This document shows, in pieces, positions 26,425-33,849 of a stretch of DNA of 33,918 nucleotides. How positions within the stretch are numbered: position 1 is the stretch's first letter; each line of letters begins with the position of its first letter. The stretch is taken from the NCBI RefSeq assembly GCF_000282635.1, contig NZ_AKIW01000008.1, positions 1 to 33,918 on the forward strand, given 5' to 3'. Both the position numbers and the translations under genes were made by a program. The DNA is from Variovorax sp. CF313 (GTDB lineage Bacteria > Pseudomonadota > Gammaproteobacteria > Burkholderiales > Burkholderiaceae_C). The notes beneath the pieces are model-generated. The model was not told the origin of the DNA and searched no databases. It worked only from the letters and a program-made list of their open reading frames with translations.

Positions 26425-27534
26425 ATGGCAGAAGGATCGCAGCAGCAGAAGACGTCCGAACGAGAGCCTCAGACAGCGGTCGCGCCGCTCAACACCATCC
26501 TGAGCGCGATGCCGACCCTGCTCGCGCTGGTCCTTTTCTCTCTTTCTCCCGCCATGGAGGCGCATTCGATGAACAACGACGAGCCCGTATCGGGCGGACA
26601 GATCCATGCGCTCGACGATGCGCAGCGCAGCGATCTCGCCAGGAAGGCCGAGGCCGGCGATGCGCAGGCCGCCTTTCGCCTTGCCCAGTACTACACCTTC
26701 ACGCAAGCCGACAAGGTTCAGCGTACGCGCTGGCTCACGGTGGCCGCCAAGGCGGGCCATGCGACGGCGCAGTACAACCTGGCCTCGGAACTGAGCAGTG
26801 ACGGCGAGGACCTCGACCAAGCTCGGCACTGGGCCACGGAGGCGCTCCAGAACGGCGACAAAGATGCAGACCAGCTCCTGGGCGCGATCGACGCGGCACG
26901 CTCCGCCATGCTCGCGCCCGACGCGCAGGCCGCACTGGCCGCGAAAGCCGAGGCCGGCGATGCCGAGGCCGCATTCCGCCTGTCGAGGTACGCCAACTAC
27001 GTGCTTCAGGATCGTTCGCAAGAGCGGCGCTGGCGCAAGCTGGCGGCCGAGGGCGGCCAAGCGTCGGCGCAGTACGAGCTTGCGGCCGATCTCTACAGGA
27101 ACGGCAAGGACCTCGCCCAGGCCGCGCACTGGGCCGCCGAGGCACGCAGGAACGGCGACCCGGACGCGGGCCGGCTCGCGCAGGAAATCGAAGCGCTCCA
27201 GTCCGCAGCGCTCGCACCGGAACAGGAGGCCGCGCTGGTCGCGAAGGCCGAGGTTGGCGATGCCGAGACCGCGTTCCGCCTCTCGAAGTACCACCACTTC
27301 GTGCATCAGGACGGCAGGGTGCGAGGCTGGCGCTGGCTCGTCCGGGCCGCGGAGGGCGGCCATGCGACGGCGCAGTACAACCTCGCTGCCGTGCTGCAAC
27401 TGGACGGCAGCACCCTGACCGAGGCCGCGTACTGGGCTGCCGAAGCACGCAAGAATGGCGAGCCGGATGCGGGCCGGCTGCTGCAGCGGATCGAAGCCCT
27501 TCGCGTCGGGGCCAGCAGGCAGCCGGGCCAATGA
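26425..27534 (+). CDS. Sel1-like repeat protein with Rhs-type N-terminal tag
   Basis: The protein is up to 369 residues. The N-terminus carries EREPQTAVAPLNTI (residues 12-25), identical to the tag on the Rhs effectors of this locus. A hydrophobic signal-like segment MPTLLALVLFSLSPAMEA (residues 29-46) follows. Then come three 100-residue units, each with KAEAGDAxxAFRL, an [AE][KE]GGxATAQYxLA-type helix and a HWAxEA segment, typical of Sel1 (TPR-like) repeats. Sel1 proteins beside VgrG genes are often immunity or adaptor proteins. Alternative starts are ATG 26509 (signal peptide only) and ATG 26569, which has the best ribosome-binding site (GGAGG). The stop overlaps the next ATG. Confidence 0.8.
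   Translation: MAEGSQQQKTSEREPQTAVAPLNTILSAMPTLLALVLFSLSPAMEAHSMNNDEPVSGGQIHALDDAQRSDLARKAEAGDAQAAFRLAQYYTFTQADKVQRTRWLTVAAKAGHATAQYNLASELSSDGEDLDQARHWATEALQNGDKDADQLLGAIDAARSAMLAPDAQAALAAKAEAGDAEAAFRLSRYANYVLQDRSQERRWRKLAAEGGQASAQYELAADLYRNGKDLAQAAHWAAEARRNGDPDAGRLAQEIEALQSAALAPEQEAALVAKAEVGDAETAFRLSKYHHFVHQDGRVRGWRWLVRAAEGGHATAQYNLAAVLQLDGSTLTEAAYWAAEARKNGEPDAGRLLQRIEALRVGASRQPGQ
26458..26493 (+). repeat. Shared N-terminal tag-coding segment (copy A, in the Sel1 gene)
   Basis: It encodes EREPQTAVAPLN, as do 28562-28597 (first rhs) and 33883-33918 (second rhs). The two rhs copies differ by one base in 36. This copy differs from the first rhs copy in 10 of 12 codons, every change synonymous. 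The identity continues for Thr-Ile in both complete copies. Confidence 0.9.
26641..27531 (+). repeat. Three tandem 300-bp (100-codon) Sel1 units
   Basis: Copies begin at 26641, 26941 and 27241, each starting with variants of KAEAGDA-AFRL. The period is exactly 300 bp. The later two units are more alike at protein level (AAEGG, EARxNGxPDAGRL) than either is to the first. The array arose by in-frame tandem duplication. Confidence 0.85.
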
Positions 27535-28025
27535 GCTCCCAGATCATCATCCTGGCCCACGACATGTGGCGCAAAGGCGCAGGCGGCGCTCCCGCCGGCC
27601 TCGTGGGCCAGGCCGACAGCTTCGCCTATGCCGGGCTCGACCTGGGCTTGGCGCAGTTCGCTGCCACCACCTTCGCAGGTACCAGCTTCACCGCCATCAG
27701 CTTCAAGCAGGCGGGCTGGAGCGGCTGCCAGTTCACCGGCTGCAGCTTTACGCAGTGCGACTTCGGCGGCATCTCGATCACAGGCTGCGCCTTCGTCAAC
27801 TGCAGCTTTACGCGTGCGAACTTCGACGGCGGCAGCATCAGCGCCAGCACCTTCACGCACTGCCAATGGGACGACATCAGCTTCGCTGCCGGACACTGGA
27901 ACGACGTCGGCGTGCTGAACTGCAGCGGCACCGTGGTGCATGCACAAGGACTGCAAGGGCGCAGCGTCGACTTCACCGGCAGCACGTTCGAGCAGCTCGA
28001 GTTTCAGAACGCGAACATCAATTGA
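27531..28025 (+). CDS. Pentapeptide-repeat-like protein
   Basis: This 164-residue protein follows the Sel1 gene with a 4-bp overlap. From about residue 50 it shows approximate A/C-x-F-x-x periodicity: TTFAGTSFTAISFKQAGW, then CSFTQCDF, CAFVNCSF, ANFDGGSI and STFTHCQW. This should fold as a right-handed quadrilateral beta-helix. It ends TFEQLEFQNANIN. Such proteins recur in vgrG/rhs loci as adaptors or immunity-like partners; which applies is unknown. A shortened copy lies directly before the second rhs gene at 33720-33836, so this gene belongs to the repeated unit of the island. Confidence 0.8.
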   Translation: MSSQIIILAHDMWRKGAGGAPAGLVGQADSFAYAGLDLGLAQFAATTFAGTSFTAISFKQAGWSGCQFTGCSFTQCDFGGISITGCAFVNCSFTRANFDGGSISASTFTHCQWDDISFAAGHWNDVGVLNCSGTVVHAQGLQGRSVDFTGSTFEQLEFQNANIN

Positions 28026-28066
28026 GCCCTGACGGGCAATGTCATCACTTCATCGATTCCATCTTC

Positions 28067-28462
28067 ATGAGAAACATCGCGATCGCTTTTGTTGCCGCTG
28101 CCTTTCTGGGGGGCACCTCTCTGTGTGCTGCGCAAGCGGAAACGAAAACCACGCTGAGCAAGCTGCACCAGAGTTACGAGAAGCAGGGCCGCCGCGCGCA
28201 CGGCATGCCGGAGTATGGCCAGCGCGTGCAGTTCACGGCTGTGGTTGTCGAGGCGTCCGATTCCTTCGGCGGCTCGTCGGTGATTCGTGCCGCGGACGTG
28301 CGCGGCAACCAGGAACTGGCGCGCCTGACCCCGGCGGACGATGCGCAGAACCAGAAGATGAGCGAGCTGCGTAGCGGCGCGAAGTTCGCTGCGAGCTGCG
28401 AGGTCGGGTTTGCGATGGGGTCGGCATTTCTCACGATGAAGGATTGCGTGATCCGGCCCTGA
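28067..28462 (+). CDS. Small exported protein, possibly OB-fold
   Basis: This 131-residue protein has a clear signal peptide (MRNIAIAFVAAAFLGGTSLC, cleavage near AQA/ET). The mature part has alternating beta-type segments: YGQRVQFTAVVVEAS, GSSVIRAADV, LRSGAKFAASCEVGFAMGS and a C-terminal AFLTMKDCVIRP. It carries two cysteines that could form a disulfide. The strand pattern with a small barrel-sized domain recalls periplasmic tRNA_anti-like OB folds, a weak comparison. It sits between the pentapeptide gene and the rhs gene, where orphan immunity genes often lie. There is no good ribosome-binding site before ATG 28067. Confidence 0.65.
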   Translation: MRNIAIAFVAAAFLGGTSLCAAQAETKTTLSKLHQSYEKQGRRAHGMPEYGQRVQFTAVVVEASDSFGGSSVIRAADVRGNQELARLTPADDAQNQKMSELRSGAKFAASCEVGFAMGSAFLTMKDCVIRP

Positions 28463-28513
28463 AGCCGGGATTCACAACACAGTCAAGGCGCCAGCTAGAG
28501 GCAGGGAGAGAAG

Positions 28514-31500
28514 ATGGCAGAAAGCGAAGGCCCGCAACAGCAGCAAGGCCAGAAACCGACCGAGCGCGAACCGCAGACGGCAGTAGCACCACTGAACACG
28601 ATCGTGAAGGAGGACATCGCCGCGGCAAGCAAGGCGGTGGACGACTGGTTGCGCTCCTTCAGCGGCGGCTACGTGACGCTGGAGCGACTGACGATGGTGC
28701 TGGGCAGCATCCCGATCGTGGGCAACATCATGGCGCTGGTGGATGTGTTCCTGGACATCATCAACATCGTCGAGAAGAAGGCCAAGGACAGCGTCGATGC
28801 ATTCCTGAACTGGGTGAGCCTGGGCATCAACCTGATCGGGCTGATCCCGCTGCCGCCGAGCATGGCGGCTGCACGCATGAGCCTGCGCCCGACGCTTCAC
28901 CTGGTGAAGCAGGAACTGAAGACCGCAGCCTCGAACTTGGGCGAGGCCATCGTCACGACGCTGGTGGGGCACCTGAACGCCACCATCGTCGGCGAGCTGG
29001 AGGTCTTCATCGAGGGCGCGATCGCCAAGCTCGGCGACATGCTGCAAGGCTGCGCCAAGCTGAGCGACAGCATCGTGGACAACCTGATCGACATCCTGCA
29101 GCGTGTGCTGGGCCAGAAGGACATGTTCACGGTCGGCACGCCCGCCGCGGCCGAAACCAATGTGCATGACCCGAAGACCCAGAGCACCTGGAACCGTTTG
29201 TGGAGCAGCGCCGTCAGGTACACGAAACAGTCGGCCAACTACGCCGCCAAGGCGGCGGCCAATCGTCTGCCCGAGAGCGTGGCGGGGCAGGTCAACGGCG
29301 TGATCGGGAGCCTGTCGGACTTCAAGAAAGTCTTTCGCAGCCAGCTCGTTCAACTGGCCGACAAGGAGGCGCAGGCCAGCATCATGTGGCTGCTGCACAA
29401 GCTGCTGGCCGCCATCGCGCGCAAGAAGGGGCAGCGCGGGGCGATTGTTTCGCCGCGAGCGGGCGCGGTGGCCGAGCAGGACAGGTCGGGCAACCGGCTC
29501 GAGCACGTCAACAAGCAGGCCGAAGGCAAGAAAGACGCGGGCTGCAAGAACTGCCCGGCGCCCGTCGCGCTCGGCAAGTCGATCAGCCTGGTCACCGGCT
29601 GCGAAAGCTTCACCCATACGGACTTCGTGCTCGCCGCACCGCTGCCGATCGAATGGGCGCGCACCTACCGCAGCCAGCTCGATGCCTACGACCATGCGAG
29701 CCTGGGTGCGCGTTGGCTCACGGCGTACAGCACGCGCGTGGACCTGATGACGCCGGCCAGGGGTGAGCGCCAGGGCCAGCCGAGTCTGGTCTATCACGCA
29801 GCCGACGGCCGCAGCCATGCCTATCCCTTGCTGGCAGTGGGCGAGGTCCATCGCGATCCCATCGAGGAAGTGACGGTCTCGCGCCTCAGCGGAACCTTGC
29901 TGGCGCTGGACTTCGGCAAGCCGCTGCCTGCCGGTGAGCAGAGCGGCTGGCGCGAGATCTACGAGCTTGTCGAAGGCCGCGCGCACTCGCACTACCGGCT
30001 GGTGACGCTGCAAGCCAGGGACGGTGCTTCCATTGGCCTGCGCTATGACCATGTGATCGCAGCCACCGGCGAACAGGTGCTCAGCGACATCGTCAGCAAG
30101 CAGGGGGACGTCACGATGGCGCATGTCGGCACCCTGCCCGATGCGCGGACGGGCCTGATCAAGTCGCTGTGGGAGTTGAAGGAAGGCCAGGTCGTGCGTC
30201 AACTCGCCGCCTATGTCCACGATGCCGAATGCGATCTCGTGTCCGCACAGGACGAGAATGGCGCCAGCTGGAGTTACGGCTACAGCCACCATCTCGTGAC
30301 CCGCTACACCGACCGCACTGGCCGGGGCATGAACCTCGAGTACGACGGCACCGGCCCCGAGGCCAAGGCCGTGCGCGAGTGGTCCGACGACGGCAGCTTC
30401 GCGCTCAAGTTCGAGTGGGACAGGAACATCCGCCTGACCTACGTGACCGACGCCCTGGGTGGCGAGACCTGGTTCTACTACGACATCCTGGGCTACACCT
30501 ACCGCATCATCCACCCCGACAAGCTGCAGGAGTGGTTCTTCCGTGACGACGCGAAGAACGTCACGCGCCACGTGCACACCGACGGCACAACCGACGACTA
30601 CACCTACGACGCCGACGGCAACCTGCAGATGCATACCCGGGCGGACGGCAGCCGCGTGCATTTCGAGTACAACAGGCTGAACCGCATGACCGGCCTGCGC
30701 GATGCCGAAGGCAACATCTGGAAGCGGGACTACGACGCGCAGGGTCACGTCACCGAGGAAATCGACCCCTTGGGTCACAAGACCGAGTACACCTACGACA
30801 AGGCCGGCCGGCCCGTGTGCATCACCGATGCCAAGGGTGGCACGAAGCGGCTGAGCTACACACCCGCCGGTCAGCTCGCCAGCTACACCGACTGCTCCGG
30901 CAAGACCAGCCGATGGGAGTACGACGGCCGTGGGCGGCTCACCAGGACCATCGATGCTGCGGGGCAGGCTACCCGCTACCGTTACACCCCGGTGGGCGAG
31001 GCTGCTTCGGGCGGCGATGCCAATCACCCCGGCCAGCTTGAAGAAGTCTTCTCGCCCGACCAGACCCGCGAGCAGTTTGCACATGACGCCGAAGGGCGCT
31101 TGCTCGCCCACACCGATGCGTTGGGCCGCCGCACCCGCTACAGCTACAACCGGGCTGGCCTCGTGGCCGGCCGCACCGATGCCGCGGGCCGGACGCTGGG
31201 CTACCACTGGGACTTGCTGGGCCGCCTGACCGAACTACGCAACGAGAATGGCAGCCGCTACAACTTCAGCTACGACCCGGTGGGGCGGCTGCTGAAGGAA
31301 ACCGGCTTCGACGGGCAAAGCAGGCAATACCTCTACGAGGAGGCCACCGGCGCGCTGGCGCAGGTCGTGGAGGCCGGTGCGCACACGACGGCACTTCATT
31401 TCGATGCGATGGGGCGCCTCGTCGTGCGCGATGCCGGCGAAGGGCAGGTCGAGCGCTTCGCCTTCGACCGCAACGGCCGGTTGATGGAAGCCACCAACCG

Positions 31501-33358
31501 CGACGCGAGGCTGCAATGGTTCTACGATCCCGCCGGCAACCTGACGCGCGAGCATCAGCACCATCTGGCCCGCTCGCAGACGGCCGTCTGGCAGCACCGC
31601 TACGACGAACTCAACCAGCGCATTGCAACCATCCGCCCCGACGGCCATGTGACGCAATGGCTGACCTACGGCTCGGGCCACGTGCACGGACTGCTTGTCG
31701 ATGGACAGGACATCCTGGGCTTCGAACGCGACGATCTTCATCGCGAGATCGGCCGCGCGCAAGGCAACGGCCTCGGCCAGCGCTTGCGCTACGACCCCGT
31801 CGGCAGGCTCCTGGAGCAGCAGATATCGCATGCGAAGGCAGGCACGGCCGACGCACTGAGCCTTCGCCGGAGCTATGGCTACGACAAGGCCGGCCAACTG
31901 ACCGCCATCGGCGACAGCCGGCGCGGCAATCTGAGCTACCAGTACGACCCCGTGGGTCGCCTGCTCGAAGCCAACGGCCGCCTGGGCCGCGAGACCTTTG
32001 CTTTCGACCCCGCCGGCAACATCGCCGATGCTGTCGGCGGCGATACACCGCAAGGCCTGGGCGCAGTCAACAGGCTGCTGGACAACCTGCTGAAGGAATA
32101 TGCGGGCATCACCTACCGCTACGACAGGCGTGGGAACCTGATCGAGCGTGTCAAGAACGGGAAGAAGACAACGTTCGAGTGGGACGGCTTCAACCGCATG
32201 ACCGCCGCCACGAACGAAGAGGGCACCACGTGCTTCAGCTACGACCCGATGGGGCGACGCATCGCCAAGCGCTCGCGCGACACCGTTACGCTGTTCGGCT
32301 GGGACGGTGACACGCTGGCTTTCGAGAGCACGCAGAGCATGGCCGGCGAGAGCGAGCGACAAGGCCGCGGTTGGAGCGTTCACTACATCCACGAGCCGGA
32401 TTCGTTCGTGCCGCTGATACAGATCAGGCAGGCACAAGCCATCGTGCTGAACACGACAACCGATGTGAAAGCGCTGATGGATGCCAATGGCGGGCAGTAC
32501 GACATCGCGCAGGACCCGCTGTGGAACGGTGAGCAATTGCCGGCCCCGGCAGCCTTCGCGAAGGAAGAGATTGCCTTCTACCAGTGCGATCACCTCGGCA
32601 CGCCGCAGGAACTGACGGACCACAACGGCCAGGTTGCCTGGTCGGCGCAGTACAAGGCATGGGGCGAGGCGAAAGAGGTCATCAGCGAAGCGGGAAGAAG
32701 GGCCGGCTTTGCCAACCCGATCCGTTTCCAGGGGCAATACCTGGACGACGAGACCGGGCTGCACTACAACAGGCATCGCTACTACGATCCGCAGGCCGGC
32801 CGTTTCGTCAGCAGCGATCCGCTGGGCCTGGGTGGCGGCCTCAACACGCATGCGTACGTCCTCAATCCCGTGGCGTGGATCGACCCACTGGGCTTGCAGG
32901 CAACGCCGGCATGCAAGACGCCCAAGGGCGGGCGCTTCGCCACGGCGGACGGCGCGGCCAAGGCGGCGATGTTGCGCTACAACGACAAGTCCATCCGCGA
33001 CAACGTGGAGTACGGCGGCCTGGTCTACAGGACGCCGGACGGCAAGTACGACTACACCAAGGCGACCAGGGGCGAGAAGGACACCGTCAACCCCTGGGGG
33101 CCGTTGTCGCCGAGCATTCCGAAGTGCGCGCAGGAAATGGGCTACTGGCACACCCATGGCGATCACTCCGACCGCAACGGAAACCGCACCACCCGGGCCA
33201 ACGACTATTACGGAAGCAACGACTTCTCTCCGGAAGACAAGACTGCCGCCAAGACAGGAATGAAACATGATCATCCCGACTACCGAGGCTATCTCGGCAC
33301 GCCGAGCGACGGCTACAAGGGCTACAACCCGAAGACGAATCAAACCTACAGGCTTTAA
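28514..33358 (+). CDS. Rhs-family T6SS effector with C-terminal DUF4329-like (JAB/JAMM-type) toxin domain
   Basis: This is a 1614-residue protein. The N-terminal tag EREPQTAVAPLNTI precedes hydrophobic helices (about 55-125) and a helical region to about residue 330. A DUF6531-type start (SISLVTGCESFTHTDFVL) and many YD/RHS repeats (such as YDKAGRPVCITDAKGG) follow. The core ends with YLDDETGLHYNRHRYYDPQAGRF and WIDPLGL. DPLGL (1457-1461) is the self-cleavage motif releasing the C-terminal toxin. The 153-residue toxin contains Glu1499 (NVEYGGLVY), His1546-x-His1548 (GYWHTHG) and Ser1572-x-x-Asp1575 (FSPEDK), a JAMM-like metal-site set. No PAAR domain is visible. A purine-rich AGGGAGAGAAG precedes the ATG. 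It overlaps the downstream candidate immunity gene. Confidence 0.9.
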   Translation: MAESEGPQQQQGQKPTEREPQTAVAPLNTIVKEDIAAASKAVDDWLRSFSGGYVTLERLTMVLGSIPIVGNIMALVDVFLDIINIVEKKAKDSVDAFLNWVSLGINLIGLIPLPPSMAAARMSLRPTLHLVKQELKTAASNLGEAIVTTLVGHLNATIVGELEVFIEGAIAKLGDMLQGCAKLSDSIVDNLIDILQRVLGQKDMFTVGTPAAAETNVHDPKTQSTWNRLWSSAVRYTKQSANYAAKAAANRLPESVAGQVNGVIGSLSDFKKVFRSQLVQLADKEAQASIMWLLHKLLAAIARKKGQRGAIVSPRAGAVAEQDRSGNRLEHVNKQAEGKKDAGCKNCPAPVALGKSISLVTGCESFTHTDFVLAAPLPIEWARTYRSQLDAYDHASLGARWLTAYSTRVDLMTPARGERQGQPSLVYHAADGRSHAYPLLAVGEVHRDPIEEVTVSRLSGTLLALDFGKPLPAGEQSGWREIYELVEGRAHSHYRLVTLQARDGASIGLRYDHVIAATGEQVLSDIVSKQGDVTMAHVGTLPDARTGLIKSLWELKEGQVVRQLAAYVHDAECDLVSAQDENGASWSYGYSHHLVTRYTDRTGRGMNLEYDGTGPEAKAVREWSDDGSFALKFEWDRNIRLTYVTDALGGETWFYYDILGYTYRIIHPDKLQEWFFRDDAKNVTRHVHTDGTTDDYTYDADGNLQMHTRADGSRVHFEYNRLNRMTGLRDAEGNIWKRDYDAQGHVTEEIDPLGHKTEYTYDKAGRPVCITDAKGGTKRLSYTPAGQLASYTDCSGKTSRWEYDGRGRLTRTIDAAGQATRYRYTPVGEAASGGDANHPGQLEEVFSPDQTREQFAHDAEGRLLAHTDALGRRTRYSYNRAGLVAGRTDAAGRTLGYHWDLLGRLTELRNENGSRYNFSYDPVGRLLKETGFDGQSRQYLYEEATGALAQVVEAGAHTTALHFDAMGRLVVRDAGEGQVERFAFDRNGRLMEATNRDARLQWFYDPAGNLTREHQHHLARSQTAVWQHRYDELNQRIATIRPDGHVTQWLTYGSGHVHGLLVDGQDILGFERDDLHREIGRAQGNGLGQRLRYDPVGRLLEQQISHAKAGTADALSLRRSYGYDKAGQLTAIGDSRRGNLSYQYDPVGRLLEANGRLGRETFAFDPAGNIADAVGGDTPQGLGAVNRLLDNLLKEYAGITYRYDRRGNLIERVKNGKKTTFEWDGFNRMTAATNEEGTTCFSYDPMGRRIAKRSRDTVTLFGWDGDTLAFESTQSMAGESERQGRGWSVHYIHEPDSFVPLIQIRQAQAIVLNTTTDVKALMDANGGQYDIAQDPLWNGEQLPAPAAFAKEEIAFYQCDHLGTPQELTDHNGQVAWSAQYKAWGEAKEVISEAGRRAGFANPIRFQGQYLDDETGLHYNRHRYYDPQAGRFVSSDPLGLGGGLNTHAYVLNPVAWIDPLGLQATPACKTPKGGRFATADGAAKAAMLRYNDKSIRDNVEYGGLVYRTPDGKYDYTKATRGEKDTVNPWGPLSPSIPKCAQEMGYWHTHGDHSDRNGNRTTRANDYYGSNDFSPEDKTAAKTGMKHDHPDYRGYLGTPSDGYKGYNPKTNQTYRL

Positions 33359-33719
33359 GGGCCTGATCATTGCGTTGGGAATCTGTATGAACTTCAATGC
33401 CTCTGCCGCGCCGCTCTTCGAAGTCGAGTCGCCGGACCAGCTGCTGCTCAACACTCCGGTGGTCGTTGCCTTGAACAACGCGTACAAGTTGTTCGAGAAG
33501 ACCGGCCAGGACCTGAACAACTTCAACGTTCACATCGCCGAGCGAAAGAAGGAAAACGGCGAAGACGAAAACGGGGTCGACACCATCGGCATAGCGTTTT
33601 CGGCCAAGTTGCCCCCAGGGCAAAAGGGGCTCGGCAACGCCAGCAAACTGGGGCGATCGGTGCTGTACATCGCGTCCAGGACATCGGGCGAAATACTCAG
33701 GGAACAGGGAAGCCGCTAG
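33267..33719 (+). CDS. Candidate immunity protein for the Rhs toxin
   Basis: This protein of up to 150 residues overlaps the end of rhs by 92 bp. If it starts at ATG 33267 (AGGA 9 bp upstream), the product has an Arg-rich N-region, a hydrophobic segment GFKGLIIALGICMNF and an ASAA-type cleavage site, like a signal peptide. Starting at ATG 33387 it would be cytoplasmic. The mature part (APLFEVESPDQLLLNTPVVV, then a charged ERKKENGEDENGVDT loop) matches no family recognised here. Position directly after a toxin-tipped rhs gene is the basis for calling it immunity. Its stop is followed in the same frame by the pentapeptide remnant. Confidence 0.6.
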   Translation: MIIPTTEAISARRATATRATTRRRIKPTGFKGLIIALGICMNFNASAAPLFEVESPDQLLLNTPVVVALNNAYKLFEKTGQDLNNFNVHIAERKKENGEDENGVDTIGIAFSAKLPPGQKGLGNASKLGRSVLYIASRTSGEILREQGSR

Positions 33720-33836
33720 CGCGTCGACCAGGCCCTGCGCACCGGCTGCAGCTTCACGCGGTGCGGCTTCGGCGGCATCTTGATTGCAGGCAGCACCTTC
33801 GAGCAACTCGAATTCCAAGGCGCGAACATCAACTGA
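33720..33836 (+). pseudogene. Internally deleted pentapeptide-repeat gene remnant
   Basis: The frame begins directly after the immunity stop codon and has no start codon. It encodes a 38-residue piece containing RTGCSFTRCGFGGILIAG joined to STFEQLEFQGANIN. The two halves correspond to about 27733-27784 and 27978-28025 of the full pentapeptide gene, with about 195 bp lost in between, in frame. The stop sits 14 bp before the second rhs start, whereas the full copy is followed by another gene first. Confidence 0.8.
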
Positions 33837-33849
33837 GGGAAACCAGAAA

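Noticed and set aside
23363..26425. 1020-codon open frame opposite vgrG
   Set aside because: It is the mirror of the vgrG codon pattern, with low-complexity product and no motif.
26641..27531. 300-bp periodic array considered as a CRISPR or satellite
   Set aside because: The period is codon-exact, open throughout and encodes Sel1 helices.
28472..33526. Two long minus-strand frames (911 and 763 codons) opposite rhs
   Set aside because: They are shadows of a GC-rich repetitive gene; no recognisable domain or ribosome-binding site.
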